Origin: Achromobacter sp. Bel
Lineage (GTDB): Bacteria; Pseudomonadota; Gammaproteobacteria; Burkholderiales; Burkholderiaceae_B
NCBI RefSeq assembly: GCF_012928505.1
Contig: NZ_JABBJN010000017.1
Coordinates: 1 to 64,000 of the forward strand
Direction: 5' to 3'
Length of the DNA: 64,000 nucleotides
Below the pieces are notes generated by a model. The model was not told where the DNA came from. It saw only the letters and a list, made by a program, of their open reading frames with translations, and did not search any database. The translations under genes and the position numbers were made by a program. This document shows, in pieces, positions 1-9,008 of the stretch; the stretch's first letter is position 1; every line of letters starts with the position of its first letter.

Positions 1-141
1 TTCCGTCAACGACGGCGCGGCGCCAGCCATCAGCGACGGCGTCGCACCGCCCATGAGTGACGTGGGGGCTCCCCCCATCAGCGACGGCGTTGCGCCACCC
101 ATCAGCGACGGGGTCGCACCCGCCATCAGGGAAGGCGTCGC
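1..141 (-). repeat. 24-bp tandem repeat coding for 8-residue repeats in VgrG
   Basis: Five full units and one partial unit of 24 bp lie at 118-141, 94-117, 70-93, 46-69, 22-45 and 1-21. On the coding strand each encodes ATPSLM followed by GG or AG. The fourth unit is APTSLMGG and the last visible unit reads AAPSLTE. The array may continue to the left. Confidence 0.9.
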
Positions 142-3100
142 GTTGGCGAGGGCGCTGCCGGCCATCTGGCCGGCGCCGGTGCTGCCGATGGCGGTGCCAG
201 CCATGTCGCCCGCCTTGCCGGCTGCGGCGGACATCATGCCCGCACCGGTCTGCCGCACCGAGGCCACGGCATCATTCGCGCGGGCAGCAATGTCCTGGAC
301 GGGCTTGAGCGCATCGCTGGCCATCGACTTGGCGCGGTCGAGCATGCCTGACGCGCTGTCCTGCAGTGACGCCAGGCCGCTGGATACGGCGCTGGCGCCC
401 TTGGCCAGCGTCGCCCCTATCCCACCTGCCGCCGCAGCGCTCGAAGCGCCTGTGGAGGCTGTGGTGGCCGCGGCGGTGCCTGCCAGCGCGTCGGAGGCCC
501 CGGCAGCGTTGACGGCCTGGCCCGACCCCGCCAGGGCTTGCAGCATTTGCTCGGGCCGGTGCACCAGTTCAGCCTTCACCAGCATCACGTCGCCCACCTG
601 CGTGGACGGCAGCGCGGGCAAGGCCGCGGCGTCGCTGGCCGGACCGATCAGATTGTGCGACGCGCCTTTGACCGAGAACATGCCCGGCCCCTTGAACACG
701 ATATCGGCGCCGTCCATGACGATGCTGCCGCCGGCCGCCTGCAGGGTGATGCGCTGGTTCGCCAGGATCTCGATGCTGTCGGTGGTCGACGTGATGGTGA
801 CGTCTTGCCCGGCCAGCAGTTCCAGCATGTCGGTATGCGCGTGTATCGACACCGGCGCATTGGCCGCGATGGCGCGGATGCCGCCGTCCTGGACGAACAG
901 GCTGGTGGCGCGCCCCGATGCGCTGGCGAACGTCTGGCGCGCGGCGACATGGCCGTCGGCTTGCGCGGTGACGTGCAGGTTTTCGCTCGCGTGCAGGATG
1001 GCGGATGCCGGGGTGGCCAGGTTCAGCGACGCAGGCGCGTCGATCAACATGCGCGCGCCGTCGATGCGTTCAACGGGTTCCGTACCGCTGCGTTCGCCGT
1101 CGCTGGCCTTGACCGCCTGTTGGCCACCCACGCTGGCTGGATAGCGGCCTCGGGCCTTGGGGTCGACGGCTTCGGTCAGCGTGTCGAACTGGTCTGTCGC
1201 GGCCAGCGGCCGCGCTTGGCGCTGCGTGGCGGCCGCGTTGATGCGTTGGGCGGAAAGCTGCGCGCCGCGCATAAGCGCCAATGCCTGCGAGGCGTCCGCC
1301 TGGGTGGACCGGGCGTCCTCCTGCGCGGTGGCCGATAGCAGCATGCCTTGGCCTGACCGGACCACGGTCCACGCGTCCGAGCGCAGTTCGAAGCCGGTGC
1401 CGCGCCATTCGCCGCGATTGGATTCGTCTGGCGCCTGCTTGACCAGATAGCCCAGGCCCAGTTGCGAGGCGGCGATCGAGCTGGACAGCCGGGTGCGGAC
1501 CTGGCCCGCCGTGTCATCGAACAGCCACTGGCTGTGGCCTTGGCCGTCCAGGCCCTGGCTGTGCCAGCCGCTCAGCGTGCCGGGGTGATTGGCCTCGGCG
1601 TTCACGCCGGCCGACCACGGGGGCAAATCGGCGTCGTTATACAACTGGGCGACCACGACCGGCTGGTCGATGTCGCCGTCCAGGAATTCGACCACCACTT
1701 CGGTGCCTTGGCGCGGCAAATGGTGCGCGCCCCAGTTGGGACCCGCCTGCGCGCCGGTTACGCGCAGCCACGTGCCCGAGCTGTCGTCGCCCGGCGCATT
1801 GCCGGCATCGTCGCCATGGCTGCGGTGGGGCAGGCCGCCGGACAGCGGGCGCTTGCCGCGCTGCCAGGGGAATTGGACTTTGACCCGCAGGTCGCGGCCC
1901 GAGGTGATGGGGGCGTCCTGCGCCGTCACGACAACGGCCGTCACGCCTTCCGGCGCGGTGGGCTTGGCGCGCCAGCCCGGCAACAGCGCGGCCGCCGCGG
2001 GCACGGCGCTGAACGTGTTGCGGTAGGCGCCGCGTTCCAGGTCCGGCGCTTCCAGTACCTGCGCGGCCTGGGCGCCCAGGTTGTTGGCGGCTTCGTGCGT
2101 CACGCGCAGCAGCGTATAGCGGTTACCTCCCATTTCGTCCAACGCCTGGCCCGAGCCTTCCGCATAGCGGTCGTGCTGCGTCAGGGCGAACGTGTGGCCC
2201 GGCATCATCTGCCGCGCGGTGCCGCCGCCTTCGAACCGCACCGTGCGCGATTCATGCGCTTGCAGGCTGCGTGCCGCGAGGGCTTCGGCGCCGGCGTCGT
2301 CTGTGTAGCGGCCGTGGCCGTCGAAATCATAGTCTTCCAACGGCGGCACGGCGCCCACGTCCAGGTCCGACCTGACTTCGGCCCCATGCGCAAGCAGGGC
2401 GCGCTCGTTCCAGGCGACACGCGTGACGCGGTTCGGCTGGACGATGCGCGCCGCGCCGAAACGCAAAATGCTGTCCTCGGATTCGGTGGCATCGGCGCGA
2501 TGAAAACGCAGGGGCGACGCAGGATTCTCCGGGCGCGCTGCGCCGGCGTCGAACACGACAAGGCGATGCTGCGCGCCGCCTGTACCGCCGTTATCCTGCC
2601 CATCACCTTGCTGGTGGTCGAAGCGGAAACTCAGCCCCGACTCCGCCATCAGGCGCAGCACGAAAGCCAGATCGGTTTCGCGATACTGCGTGCGGATCGG
2701 GCGGGGCGCCAGCGGCTCGGTGATGTCGAAGGAAAACGACGCCAAGGGATAGTCCGCGAAGATCTCGCTCAGGATATCGGTGGCCGATTTGTCCTGATAA
2801 AGAAAGCTGTCGCGGCGCAGGCGCAAGGTTGCCAACCAGGGCGCGGCGTGCAGCCGGTAACGCGCCAGGCCGCCGTCCGCACCCAATGCGTCCACGCCTT
2901 CCACGACGGCATGCCAGCGGCGGCGGCTGCCGTCGGCCAACAGCAGGTCGACGCTGATCTCCTTGCCCAGCAGCGGTTCCACGTCCAGCTCGGCGGAAGG
3001 CGCCAGGCAGTCCAGGGTCAATGCGAAGAGTTCGGAGACGCCTTCTTGCAGGCGCATGCGTTCGGCCGTCAGCGCGTCGCCCAAGGGCGTGGTCACCTGG

Positions 3101-3177
3101 ATCAGGCGCGCGTTCTGGGACAAGGCGGCAGCGTCCAGGCTGCTGTAGCCCGCAGGCGAGAAAGAGCGATCGGTCAT
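1..3177 (-). CDS. vgrG: VgrG spike protein with long repeat-bearing C-terminal extension (3' end outside window)
   Basis: Type VI secretion spike protein that caps the Hcp tube and carries effectors. The reading frame is open from the ATG at 3177 to the left edge, 1059 codons with no stop. About residues 1-370 form the gp27-like part, including the YQDKSATDILSEIF and QYRETDLAFVLRLMAESG segments. A gp5 OB-fold follows near residues 400-500 (VKVQFPWQRGKRPL around 436), and a DUF2345 beta-helix runs from about 600 to 840. Beyond residue 845 lies an Ala/Gly/Ser-rich tail of at least 215 residues that ordinary VgrGs lack. It ends in 8-residue repeats. The gene is last in view of the leftward operon tssJ-tssK-tssL-vgrG, 26 bases after tssL. 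The tail could be a linker to an effector domain beyond the edge (evolved VgrG) or an adaptor-binding arm. Confidence 0.95.
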   Translation of the reverse strand, partial: MTDRSFSPAGYSSLDAAALSQNARLIQVTTPLGDALTAERMRLQEGVSELFALTLDCLAPSAELDVEPLLGKEISVDLLLADGSRRRWHAVVEGVDALGADGGLARYRLHAAPWLATLRLRRDSFLYQDKSATDILSEIFADYPLASFSFDITEPLAPRPIRTQYRETDLAFVLRLMAESGLSFRFDHQQGDGQDNGGTGGAQHRLVVFDAGAARPENPASPLRFHRADATESEDSILRFGAARIVQPNRVTRVAWNERALLAHGAEVRSDLDVGAVPPLEDYDFDGHGRYTDDAGAEALAARSLQAHESRTVRFEGGGTARQMMPGHTFALTQHDRYAEGSGQALDEMGGNRYTLLRVTHEAANNLGAQAAQVLEAPDLERGAYRNTFSAVPAAAALLPGWRAKPTAPEGVTAVVVTAQDAPITSGRDLRVKVQFPWQRGKRPLSGGLPHRSHGDDAGNAPGDDSSGTWLRVTGAQAGPNWGAHHLPRQGTEVVVEFLDGDIDQPVVVAQLYNDADLPPWSAGVNAEANHPGTLSGWHSQGLDGQGHSQWLFDDTAGQVRTRLSSSIAASQLGLGYLVKQAPDESNRGEWRGTGFELRSDAWTVVRSGQGMLLSATAQEDARSTQADASQALALMRGAQLSAQRINAAATQRQARPLAATDQFDTLTEAVDPKARGRYPASVGGQQAVKASDGERSGTEPVERIDGARMLIDAPASLNLATPASAILHASENLHVTAQADGHVAARQTFASASGRATSLFVQDGGIRAIAANAPVSIHAHTDMLELLAGQDVTITSTTDSIEILANQRITLQAAGGSIVMDGADIVFKGPGMFSVKGASHNLIGPASDAAALPALPSTQVGDVMLVKAELVHRPEQMLQALAGSGQAVNAAGASDALAGTAAATTASTGASSAAAAGGIGATLAKGASAVSSGLASLQDSASGMLDRAKSMASDALKPVQDIAARANDAVASVRQTGAGMMSAAAGKAGDMAGTAIGSTGAGQMAGSALANATPSLMAGATPSLMGGATPSLMGGAPTSLMGGATPSLMAGAAPSLTE

Positions 3178-3203
3178 AGTGCGTGGCCGTCCGGGGTGGA
3201 CCG

Positions 3204-3983
3204 TCAGGGAAGCGAGATGGTCAGGTGGGCGGCGCGCGGGCCGAGCTTGACGATGTCGTGATACGGGGCCATCGCCGTCTGCATGTCGCCGTTCAGGAAA
3301 TGGCTCATGCCCAGATACGCCAGCAATCCCAGCAGCGCGAAGATGGCGCCGATGCTCCACAGCGGAACATCGCGCTTCAAGGTATGCGCGATCTTGTCAG
3401 GCAGCGGCCAGTGCGGCGCGAAGCCGGCCCGCTTGCCGCGCAGCAACGCGATCTCGTCGCCCAGGCGCGCGGTCAGGTAGCCGAGTTTTTCCTGGCCCTC
3501 GATCATGTACTTGCCCTGGAACCCCAGCAGCAGGCACATGTAGAACACTTCCAGGGATTGCAGCCGCGGCGCGCCTTGCGCGCGCAGGTCTTCCAGGCGG
3601 GTGAAGAAATTCTCGCCCGCCAGCTGTTCGCCAAACAACGTCAATTGCAGGGGTTGCAGCATCCATGCGTCACGGATCGAGAACCCGGAATTCAGGACGG
3701 TCTCGTCGACGGCGGCGCAGAACGCATACTTGGTGGCGTAGACGTCCTCGGCGGGAATCTCGAGCTTCTTCGCGGTGCGTTCGAAGTCGGCCAGGAACTG
3801 CTGCACGCGCGCCGAGAAAGACGCCGCGCTGGCTGGCTGCTGTCCGCTCTTGAGCAGGAACAGCATCAGGAATCCGTCGTACAGCAAGTCCAGCAACGAT
3901 TTCGCGGGCCGTGAACCGTAGAAGTCGGCGGCACGGGGAGGGAGCGTGGCTCCGGGCATCAAAGAGGGCGCGTCGGCGGTCAT
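3204..3983 (-). CDS. tssL: T6SS inner-membrane protein TssL (DotU/IcmH), short form
   Basis: Part of the TssJLM membrane complex that anchors the T6SS in the envelope. The 259-residue protein has the cytoplasmic DotU helical domain at about 20-185, including the KYAFCAAVDETVL and FYMCLLLGFQGKY segments typical of the family. A single transmembrane helix lies near 210-230 (VPLWSIGAIFALLGLLAYLG), followed by a short periplasmic tail. It lacks the OmpA-like peptidoglycan-binding domain of extended TssL proteins, so anchoring must come from another component. It sits 25 bases after tssK in the same operon. The partner tssM is not in the window. Confidence 0.95.
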   Translation of the reverse strand: MTADAPSLMPGATLPPRAADFYGSRPAKSLLDLLYDGFLMLFLLKSGQQPASAASFSARVQQFLADFERTAKKLEIPAEDVYATKYAFCAAVDETVLNSGFSIRDAWMLQPLQLTLFGEQLAGENFFTRLEDLRAQGAPRLQSLEVFYMCLLLGFQGKYMIEGQEKLGYLTARLGDEIALLRGKRAGFAPHWPLPDKIAHTLKRDVPLWSIGAIFALLGLLAYLGMSHFLNGDMQTAMAPYHDIVKLGPRAAHLTISLP

Positions 3984-4008
3984 GGCGGGCTCTTTCGGTG
4001 GGCAGCGG

Positions 4009-5355
4009 TTAGCGGGTGACGGCGATCAGGTCCAGCTTCAGTTCGGGTATGCCGGAGGGGGCATAGATGGCGATGCTTCTGGCCTGCAGCATGCGGTCGT
4101 AGAGCGATCCTCGCGTCTGCAGTGTGAAATAGCAGGCGCCCGGCTTGACGGGTACGGCCGGCGGCACTTGCGGCGTGTAGACCAGCTGCACGCCGGGCAT
4201 GGCTGATAGAACCAGCTTTTCCACATCGTCGGGCGCGCCGACCTTGAAGCGCAGCGGCACGGTCTCGGCCAGTTCGCTGGCCGGGGTGGCCGCGGACACC
4301 GACAGGTAGAGCGCGGTGGTTTCGTCGAGCTTGTCGGAGTCCAGGCGGCCGACGTGGAACGACGGGCGCACCTCGTCGAGCACGATGGAGAAATAGCGGG
4401 TCGAAATGACGGTGTCGAGCAGGTCGCGCAGGATCTCGTCCAATTGCGCGAACGCGGTGCCGGGCTGATCGTGGCGGTACACGGGCAGGTCGGCCAGGGT
4501 ATGCACCTTCGAGAACGTCATCAGCGCGCCGGCCAGCCGCAGCATTTCCTGGAACAGGCGCTCGGGGTGCAGCTGCGGGTTGTGGAACAAGTGCGACAGC
4601 GCCGAATAGGCCTCATTGGCCGTGTGCAGCAGCCAGAATGACGCGACGTCGCCCGAGCGGAACTCGATGATGTTCTTGCTGGGCTCGCGGTGAAAGCCGT
4701 ATAGCGCATTCACTTTGGCTTGCAGCGCGTCCAGCAGTCGGCGCAGCTGCTCGAATAGCGCGCTGCAGGCCTGCACGGTCAGGCTGGGGGCGATATAGCT
4801 GGTGTCCAGTTCATAGCCCGCGCTGGCGGTGCGGCGCACGCGCGCAACGGGAATGGTCAGCAGCGCGTCGCGGGGCTCGTGCTCGGACAGCAGCCGCACG
4901 TTCTTGCGCAGGAATGCCAGGTCGGCGGTGCTGGCGTTGGTGTAGAGGTCGGGCGCCGGGCTGTCCTGATGCGCATAGCGGGCGTCGAAGCCCTGGCTTT
5001 GCGCGCCGTCACGGTAGTTGCCGCCGATGTCCTTCATGGGATGCAGCGCCAGATAGAACACCGCTTCGCTCGCGCCATCCAGGCCGTCCAGCGCCACGGC
5101 GGGCGGCAGGTCATCGTTGTGGGGCGCGTTGTAGATTTCGCCGTCGGGGAAGATGGCCGACAGCTCGGTGGCGCGCAGCATGCCGTTGGCCAGCGCGGCG
5201 GCGTCGAAGCGGACGGTGCGCAATCCCCATGAATAGGGATGCAGCGCGCGGCTCATCTCTGCGAGGCGAGCCTCGTGGTAGGCGTCTTGCCGCTGAAAAT
5301 GCTGGGGCCGCAGGAACAGGCCCTCACCCCATAGGACTTTCGCTGAATAACTCAC
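4009..5355 (-). CDS. tssK: T6SS baseplate protein TssK
   Basis: Baseplate adaptor that connects the TssFGE wedge to the TssJLM membrane complex. The 448-residue length is normal for the family. The start MSYSAKVLWGEGLFLRPQHF is the characteristic TssK N-terminus, with the LWxEGLFLxPQHFQ motif, which fixes the start at 5355. It is followed by a shoulder domain and the C-terminal head that binds TssL/TssM. It lies between tssJ (65 bases upstream) and tssL. Confidence 0.96.
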   Translation of the reverse strand: MSYSAKVLWGEGLFLRPQHFQRQDAYHEARLAEMSRALHPYSWGLRTVRFDAAALANGMLRATELSAIFPDGEIYNAPHNDDLPPAVALDGLDGASEAVFYLALHPMKDIGGNYRDGAQSQGFDARYAHQDSPAPDLYTNASTADLAFLRKNVRLLSEHEPRDALLTIPVARVRRTASAGYELDTSYIAPSLTVQACSALFEQLRRLLDALQAKVNALYGFHREPSKNIIEFRSGDVASFWLLHTANEAYSALSHLFHNPQLHPERLFQEMLRLAGALMTFSKVHTLADLPVYRHDQPGTAFAQLDEILRDLLDTVISTRYFSIVLDEVRPSFHVGRLDSDKLDETTALYLSVSAATPASELAETVPLRFKVGAPDDVEKLVLSAMPGVQLVYTPQVPPAVPVKPGACYFTLQTRGSLYDRMLQARSIAIYAPSGIPELKLDLIAVTR

Positions 5356-5420
5356 GTTGGCTGGCTCTTATTGATATCTAGGTAGCGGGCGTTTCGTAAT
5401 GACGTGGGTTGCAACTGCCT

Positions 5421-6038
5421 TCAGTTCGGACACTGCACCGAAGCGAGGCGGGACGGATCGAATTCAGGCACGCCCGGGGGCAGCACGATCTTGCCGGTAG
5501 CGACGGTCATCGCGCAGGCATGGGCGCCCAAGACAATGCCGGAGTCCTCGGCGGACTTCACTTCAAACACATACTTCCAACGCTGCGGCGCGGGCGCGTA
5601 GAACAAGGCCGCTACTGCGATATACGTCGCGCCCTTAGGCACTTTCTCTACGTTCTCATAGCGCTGCCCGGGCGTCAGGATGACCTCGCGTGAAGCGATG
5701 ACGCTATCGCCCAGTGCCGCCTTTTCCTGCGCAGTATCAACCAATTGCGTGAGCGGTGCGCGCAGGAATGCCTCGGCATTCTTCAAATAGTATGTTTTCG
5801 TAACGATGGCCATGGGCTGGCCACTGCTCGCGTTCAAATTTTCTCCGGCATGGATCGCCAATTTCACGTCGATGGGCGCATTCGGGTCCTTTTTCAGGCC
5901 GGTGATGTCGAGCGCGCTGCCCGTCATTCCGGCCACCGCGCCGATCGCCGAAACGGCCGCACAACCGCTAATTACCGAGCTTGCCGCAACCAGGGAAAAG
6001 GCCGCCAAGCATCGCGATAAATTGAGATGTTTTGACAT
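5421..6038 (-). CDS. tssJ: T6SS outer-membrane lipoprotein TssJ
   Basis: Outer-membrane lipoprotein of the TssJLM complex. The 205-residue protein has an export signal with a lipobox (VISGC, lipidated Cys26). It is followed by the TssJ beta-sandwich, recognisable by LNASSGQPMAIVTKTYYLKN near residue 70 and by a Pro-rich end. It is the first gene of the leftward operon with tssK, tssL and vgrG. It is divergent from the TPR lipoprotein gene at 6193, so the gap between them must carry both promoters. Confidence 0.93.
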   Translation of the reverse strand: MSKHLNLSRCLAAFSLVAASSVISGCAAVSAIGAVAGMTGSALDITGLKKDPNAPIDVKLAIHAGENLNASSGQPMAIVTKTYYLKNAEAFLRAPLTQLVDTAQEKAALGDSVIASREVILTPGQRYENVEKVPKGATYIAVAALFYAPAPQRWKYVFEVKSAEDSGIVLGAHACAMTVATGKIVLPPGVPEFDPSRLASVQCPN

Positions 6039-6192
6039 GGCTCTTTATACCGGAACATTGCTGCGGCATGAAGATCGCGGCACGTTAGGCGACGTTTCGT
6101 GCAGCGTTACATCGAGTTAATCACTGTAGTGGTGTACTAACAAAAAGTTGTTGAAATACGCGGCCTTGGTTACAACCCCACGTGCCCAAAAA
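6039..6192. promoter_or_regulatory. Divergent promoter region of the two T6SS operons
   Basis: This 154-base spacer separates tssJ (leftward) from the rightward TPR-lipoprotein/tssB operon. It is more AT-rich than its flanks, particularly at 6110-6170. It must hold the starts of transcription for both arms if no promoter lies further inside. I see no convincing sigma-70 or sigma-54 consensus by eye, so no element is placed. Confidence 0.5.
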
Positions 6193-6888
6193 ATGCAACT
6201 TTCTCGTCTCCTCCTGAGCGGCGCAATCGTGGCTTTGATGACTGGCTGTGCAGCCACTGTCAAGCCGCAGACCGATGCCGAATTCAAGCAGTCGATTACG
6301 CAGGCCTCGCAGAGCCTTGCCTCCAAGGGAGGCGATCAGGCCGTGGCCGAGTTCCAGGAGATCGCGCAGCGCAATCCCTCGCGAGGCGAGCCCTGGTCGT
6401 ACATTGCGAAGATCCGTTTCGACGAACAGAAGTACGGCGAAGCGATCGTGGCGGCGGATGAAGCGCTGAACCGGGACCCCGAGGATTTCACCGCCAAGAC
6501 CGTGCGCGCCGTGGGAGGCTTGCGTGTGGCGATGCAGTCCCTGGCGGATCTGCGCGCCGATGCGCTCCTGGCGGGCAATGCGCGCACGGACGCCGTGGCG
6601 CTGGCCGCCGCGATGCGCGAAACGCTGGGCCAGGACGTCCTGTTTCCGGAAGGACGCAAGCCGCCCGTGCGGCCGCGTCAACCCCCCAAACGCGTCGAGC
6701 CGCCCGCAGCGGATGCCGGCGCCCCGGCAACCGCCGCCCCGGCTACGGCGGCACCCGCTAGAACCGCGACACCCGCTGCAACCTCGTCGAACCCGGCACC
6801 TGCCGCACCGACTGCGACGCCGCCTGCCACGCCCGCCGCTTCCGGCGGACGTGCGCCGGATCCGTTCGGCAATCTTCTCAAACCCTGA
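6193..6888 (+). CDS. TPR-like lipoprotein accessory to the T6SS
   Basis: A 231-residue lipoprotein. The ATG at 6193 is chosen because it directly precedes a signal peptide with lipobox LMTGC (Cys19). A TTG at 6148 in frame would add 15 residues in front of the signal. Residues about 30-115 look like a tetratricopeptide pair (QAVAEFQEIAQRNPSRGEPW, then YGEAIVAADEALNRDPEDF). Residues from about 155 to the end are a Pro/Ala/Thr-rich linker. It leads the rightward operon, 68 bases before tssB. Lipoproteins at this position occur in other betaproteobacterial T6SS loci (TagM-type accessory lipoproteins). The equivalence is an inference from position and size. It may assist TssJ or outer-membrane docking. 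Confidence 0.8.
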   Translation: MQLSRLLLSGAIVALMTGCAATVKPQTDAEFKQSITQASQSLASKGGDQAVAEFQEIAQRNPSRGEPWSYIAKIRFDEQKYGEAIVAADEALNRDPEDFTAKTVRAVGGLRVAMQSLADLRADALLAGNARTDAVALAAAMRETLGQDVLFPEGRKPPVRPRQPPKRVEPPAADAGAPATAAPATAAPARTATPAATSSNPAPAAPTATPPATPAASGGRAPDPFGNLLKP

Positions 6889-6956
6889 TCGGCTCGCGGG
6901 CGCCGGCGTCGCCGGCCTTGTCAGCCTTACCAACACGCACCTCGCTGGGAGCCCTC

Positions 6957-7481
6957 ATGGCTAAGAAAGAAAGCGTTCAGAAACGACTCCAGAAAGTGCG
7001 CCCGCCGCGCGTCCAACTGACTTATGACGTCGAGAAGGGCGACGCGATCGAACAGAAAGAGCTTCCCTTCGTCGTGGGCGTGGTGGGCGACTTCAGTGCC
7101 CAATCCGAGGCCGAGCTGCCGCGCCTGAAGGACCGCAAGTTCGTCAATATCGATGTGGATAACTTCGATGACGTGATGAGCGGGCTGGAGCCGCGCGCGG
7201 CTTACCGCGTCAAGAACCGCCTGACGGACGAGGGCGGCACCTTCGGCGTCGACCTGAAATTCCGCTCGGTGGAAGATTTCAGGCCGGAAGCCGTGGTGCA
7301 GCAGATCGAACCGCTTAAAGAACTGTTGGACATCCGCACCAAACTGGCCGACCTGCGCAACAAGCTCGCCGGCAACGACCGGCTGGAAGACCTGCTGGGC
7401 GAGGTGCTCAGCAGCACGGAAAAATTGCAGCAACTGACCAGCGAAGCCGGCAAGAACGGCAAGGGAGGCAGCCATGAGTAA
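6957..7481 (+). CDS. tssB: T6SS sheath small subunit TssB (VipA)
   Basis: Small subunit of the contractile sheath that pairs with TssC. The 174-residue form starts at the ATG 6957 (MAKKESVQKRLQKVRPPRVQ), the standard TssB N-terminus, with a GGGAG ribosome site a few bases upstream. An upstream in-frame ATG at 6918 would add 13 residues unlike the family. The conserved VVGVVGDFSAQSE and FVNIDVDNFDDVM segments are present. Its 3' end overlaps tssC by 8 bases, consistent with coupled translation of the two sheath subunits. Confidence 0.97.
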   Translation: MAKKESVQKRLQKVRPPRVQLTYDVEKGDAIEQKELPFVVGVVGDFSAQSEAELPRLKDRKFVNIDVDNFDDVMSGLEPRAAYRVKNRLTDEGGTFGVDLKFRSVEDFRPEAVVQQIEPLKELLDIRTKLADLRNKLAGNDRLEDLLGEVLSSTEKLQQLTSEAGKNGKGGSHE

Positions 7482-8967
7482 TTCCGCCGCCGCGCAGAAC
7501 TCGGCCGCTCCGGCCGCCGAGGCCGATTCGGGCCTGCTCGACCAGATCGTCGAACAAAGCCGGGTCGCCAAATCCACCGCCGAACACGATCGCGCCAAAG
7601 ACCTGATCGGCGAACTGGCCCGTGAAGTCATGAAGGGCACCGTCGTGGTGTCGGACAACCTGTCGGCCATGCTGGACGCCCGCGTTGCCGAACTGGACCG
7701 CCTGATCTCCGCGCAGCTCAGTGAAGTGATGCACGGCGCCGAATTCCAGAAGCTGGAAAGCACCTGGCGCGGCCTGCACTACTTGTGCCAGGAGAGCAAC
7801 ACCGGCCCGATGCTGAAGATCAAGGTGCTCAACGTCACCAAGCGCGATCTGGTGCGCGACTTCCAGACCGCCATCGACTTCGACCAGAGCCTGATGTTCA
7901 AGAAGGTCTACGAAGAAGAATTCGGCACGTTCGGGGGCTCGCCGTTCGGCGCGCTGCTGGGCAATTTCGAGATCACGCGCCAGCCCGAAGACATGTATTT
8001 CATCGAGCAGATGTCGCACGTGGCCGCCGCTTCGCACGCGCCGTTCATCGCGTCGGCGTCGCCTGAACTGCTGGGGCTGGACAGTTTTGCGGACCTGGGG
8101 CGCCCACGCGACCTGGCTAAGGTGTTCGACACCGTCGAATACACCAAATGGCGCAGCTTCCGGGATTCGGAAGACTCGCGCTATGTCGGCCTGACCATGC
8201 CCCGCTTCCTGGGCCGCCTGCCGTACGACCCGAAAGAAGGCACCTCGGTGGAGGGCTTCAACTTCGTCGAGGACGTGGATGGCACGGACCACGCAAAGTA
8301 CCTGTGGTGCAACGCCGCCTGGGCCTTCGGCGCGCGCCTGACGGCTGCATTCGCCGATTTCGGCTGGTGCGCGGCCATTCGCGGCGTGGAAGGCGGCGGC
8401 CTGGTGGAGAACCTGCCGACCCACACCTTCAAGACCGACGACGGCGAGATCGCGCTCAAGTGCCCGACCGAGATTGCCATTACGGACCGGCGCGAGAAGG
8501 AACTGAGCGACCTGGGCCTGATCCCGCTGGTTCACTGCAAGAACTCCGACTATGCGGCCTTTTTTGGCGCGCAGTCCGTGCAGAAGGCGAAGAAATACAA
8601 CACCGACAGCGCCAACGCCAATGCGGTGCTGTCGGCGCAGTTGCAATACATCTTTTCGGTGTCGCGCGTGGCCCACTACCTGAAGGCCATGATGCGCGAC
8701 AAGATCGGCAGCTTCGCATCCGCGCAGTCGGTCGAAAGTTTCCTGAACCGCTGGGTCTCGCAGTACGTCCTGCTGGACGACAACGCCAGCCAGGAACAGA
8801 AAGCGCAATTCCCGTTGCGGGAAGCCTCGGTGCAAGTCGCCGAAGTGCCGGGTCGCCCCGGCGTGTTCCGGGCCGTGGCGTTCTTGCGGCCCCACTTTCA
8901 GCTCGACGAGCTTTCGATTTCGTTGCGTCTGGTCGCGGAGCTTCCCGCCCAGGCCCAGAAGTCCTGA
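7474..8967 (+). CDS. tssC: T6SS sheath large subunit TssC (VipB)
   Basis: Large sheath subunit, 497 residues, a normal length. Recognisable segments are ALDARVAELDRLISAQL-like helix (about 65-85), FQKLESTWRGLHYL (about 92-105), GNFEITRQPEDM, and the C-terminal RPHFQLDELSISLRLVAELP. The ATG at 7474 overlaps the end of tssB and has a strong GGGAGG ribosome site inside the tssB 3' end. TssBC contraction powers expulsion of the Hcp tube, and ClpV (13040) later disassembles the sheath. Confidence 0.98.
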   Translation: MSNSAAAQNSAAPAAEADSGLLDQIVEQSRVAKSTAEHDRAKDLIGELAREVMKGTVVVSDNLSAMLDARVAELDRLISAQLSEVMHGAEFQKLESTWRGLHYLCQESNTGPMLKIKVLNVTKRDLVRDFQTAIDFDQSLMFKKVYEEEFGTFGGSPFGALLGNFEITRQPEDMYFIEQMSHVAAASHAPFIASASPELLGLDSFADLGRPRDLAKVFDTVEYTKWRSFRDSEDSRYVGLTMPRFLGRLPYDPKEGTSVEGFNFVEDVDGTDHAKYLWCNAAWAFGARLTAAFADFGWCAAIRGVEGGGLVENLPTHTFKTDDGEIALKCPTEIAITDRREKELSDLGLIPLVHCKNSDYAAFFGAQSVQKAKKYNTDSANANAVLSAQLQYIFSVSRVAHYLKAMMRDKIGSFASAQSVESFLNRWVSQYVLLDDNASQEQKAQFPLREASVQVAEVPGRPGVFRAVAFLRPHFQLDELSISLRLVAELPAQAQKS

Positions 8968-9008
8968 TGCCCGTCCGATAAGCGGTTTTTCAACTTGAGA
9001 GGCTATGA

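Noticed and set aside
1-141. Possible CRISPR-like array
   Set aside because: The units are directly adjacent, without spacers, in frame with VgrG, and encode amino-acid repeats.
1462-3261. Long + strand frame opposite the first vgrG
   Set aside because: It covers the intact VgrG reading frame and has no recognisable domain. It is an artefact of GC-rich third positions.
6039-6192. Sigma-54 promoter between the two T6SS operons
   Set aside because: A GGCACG element occurs, but the spacing to a GC at the -12 position does not fit GG-N10-GC.
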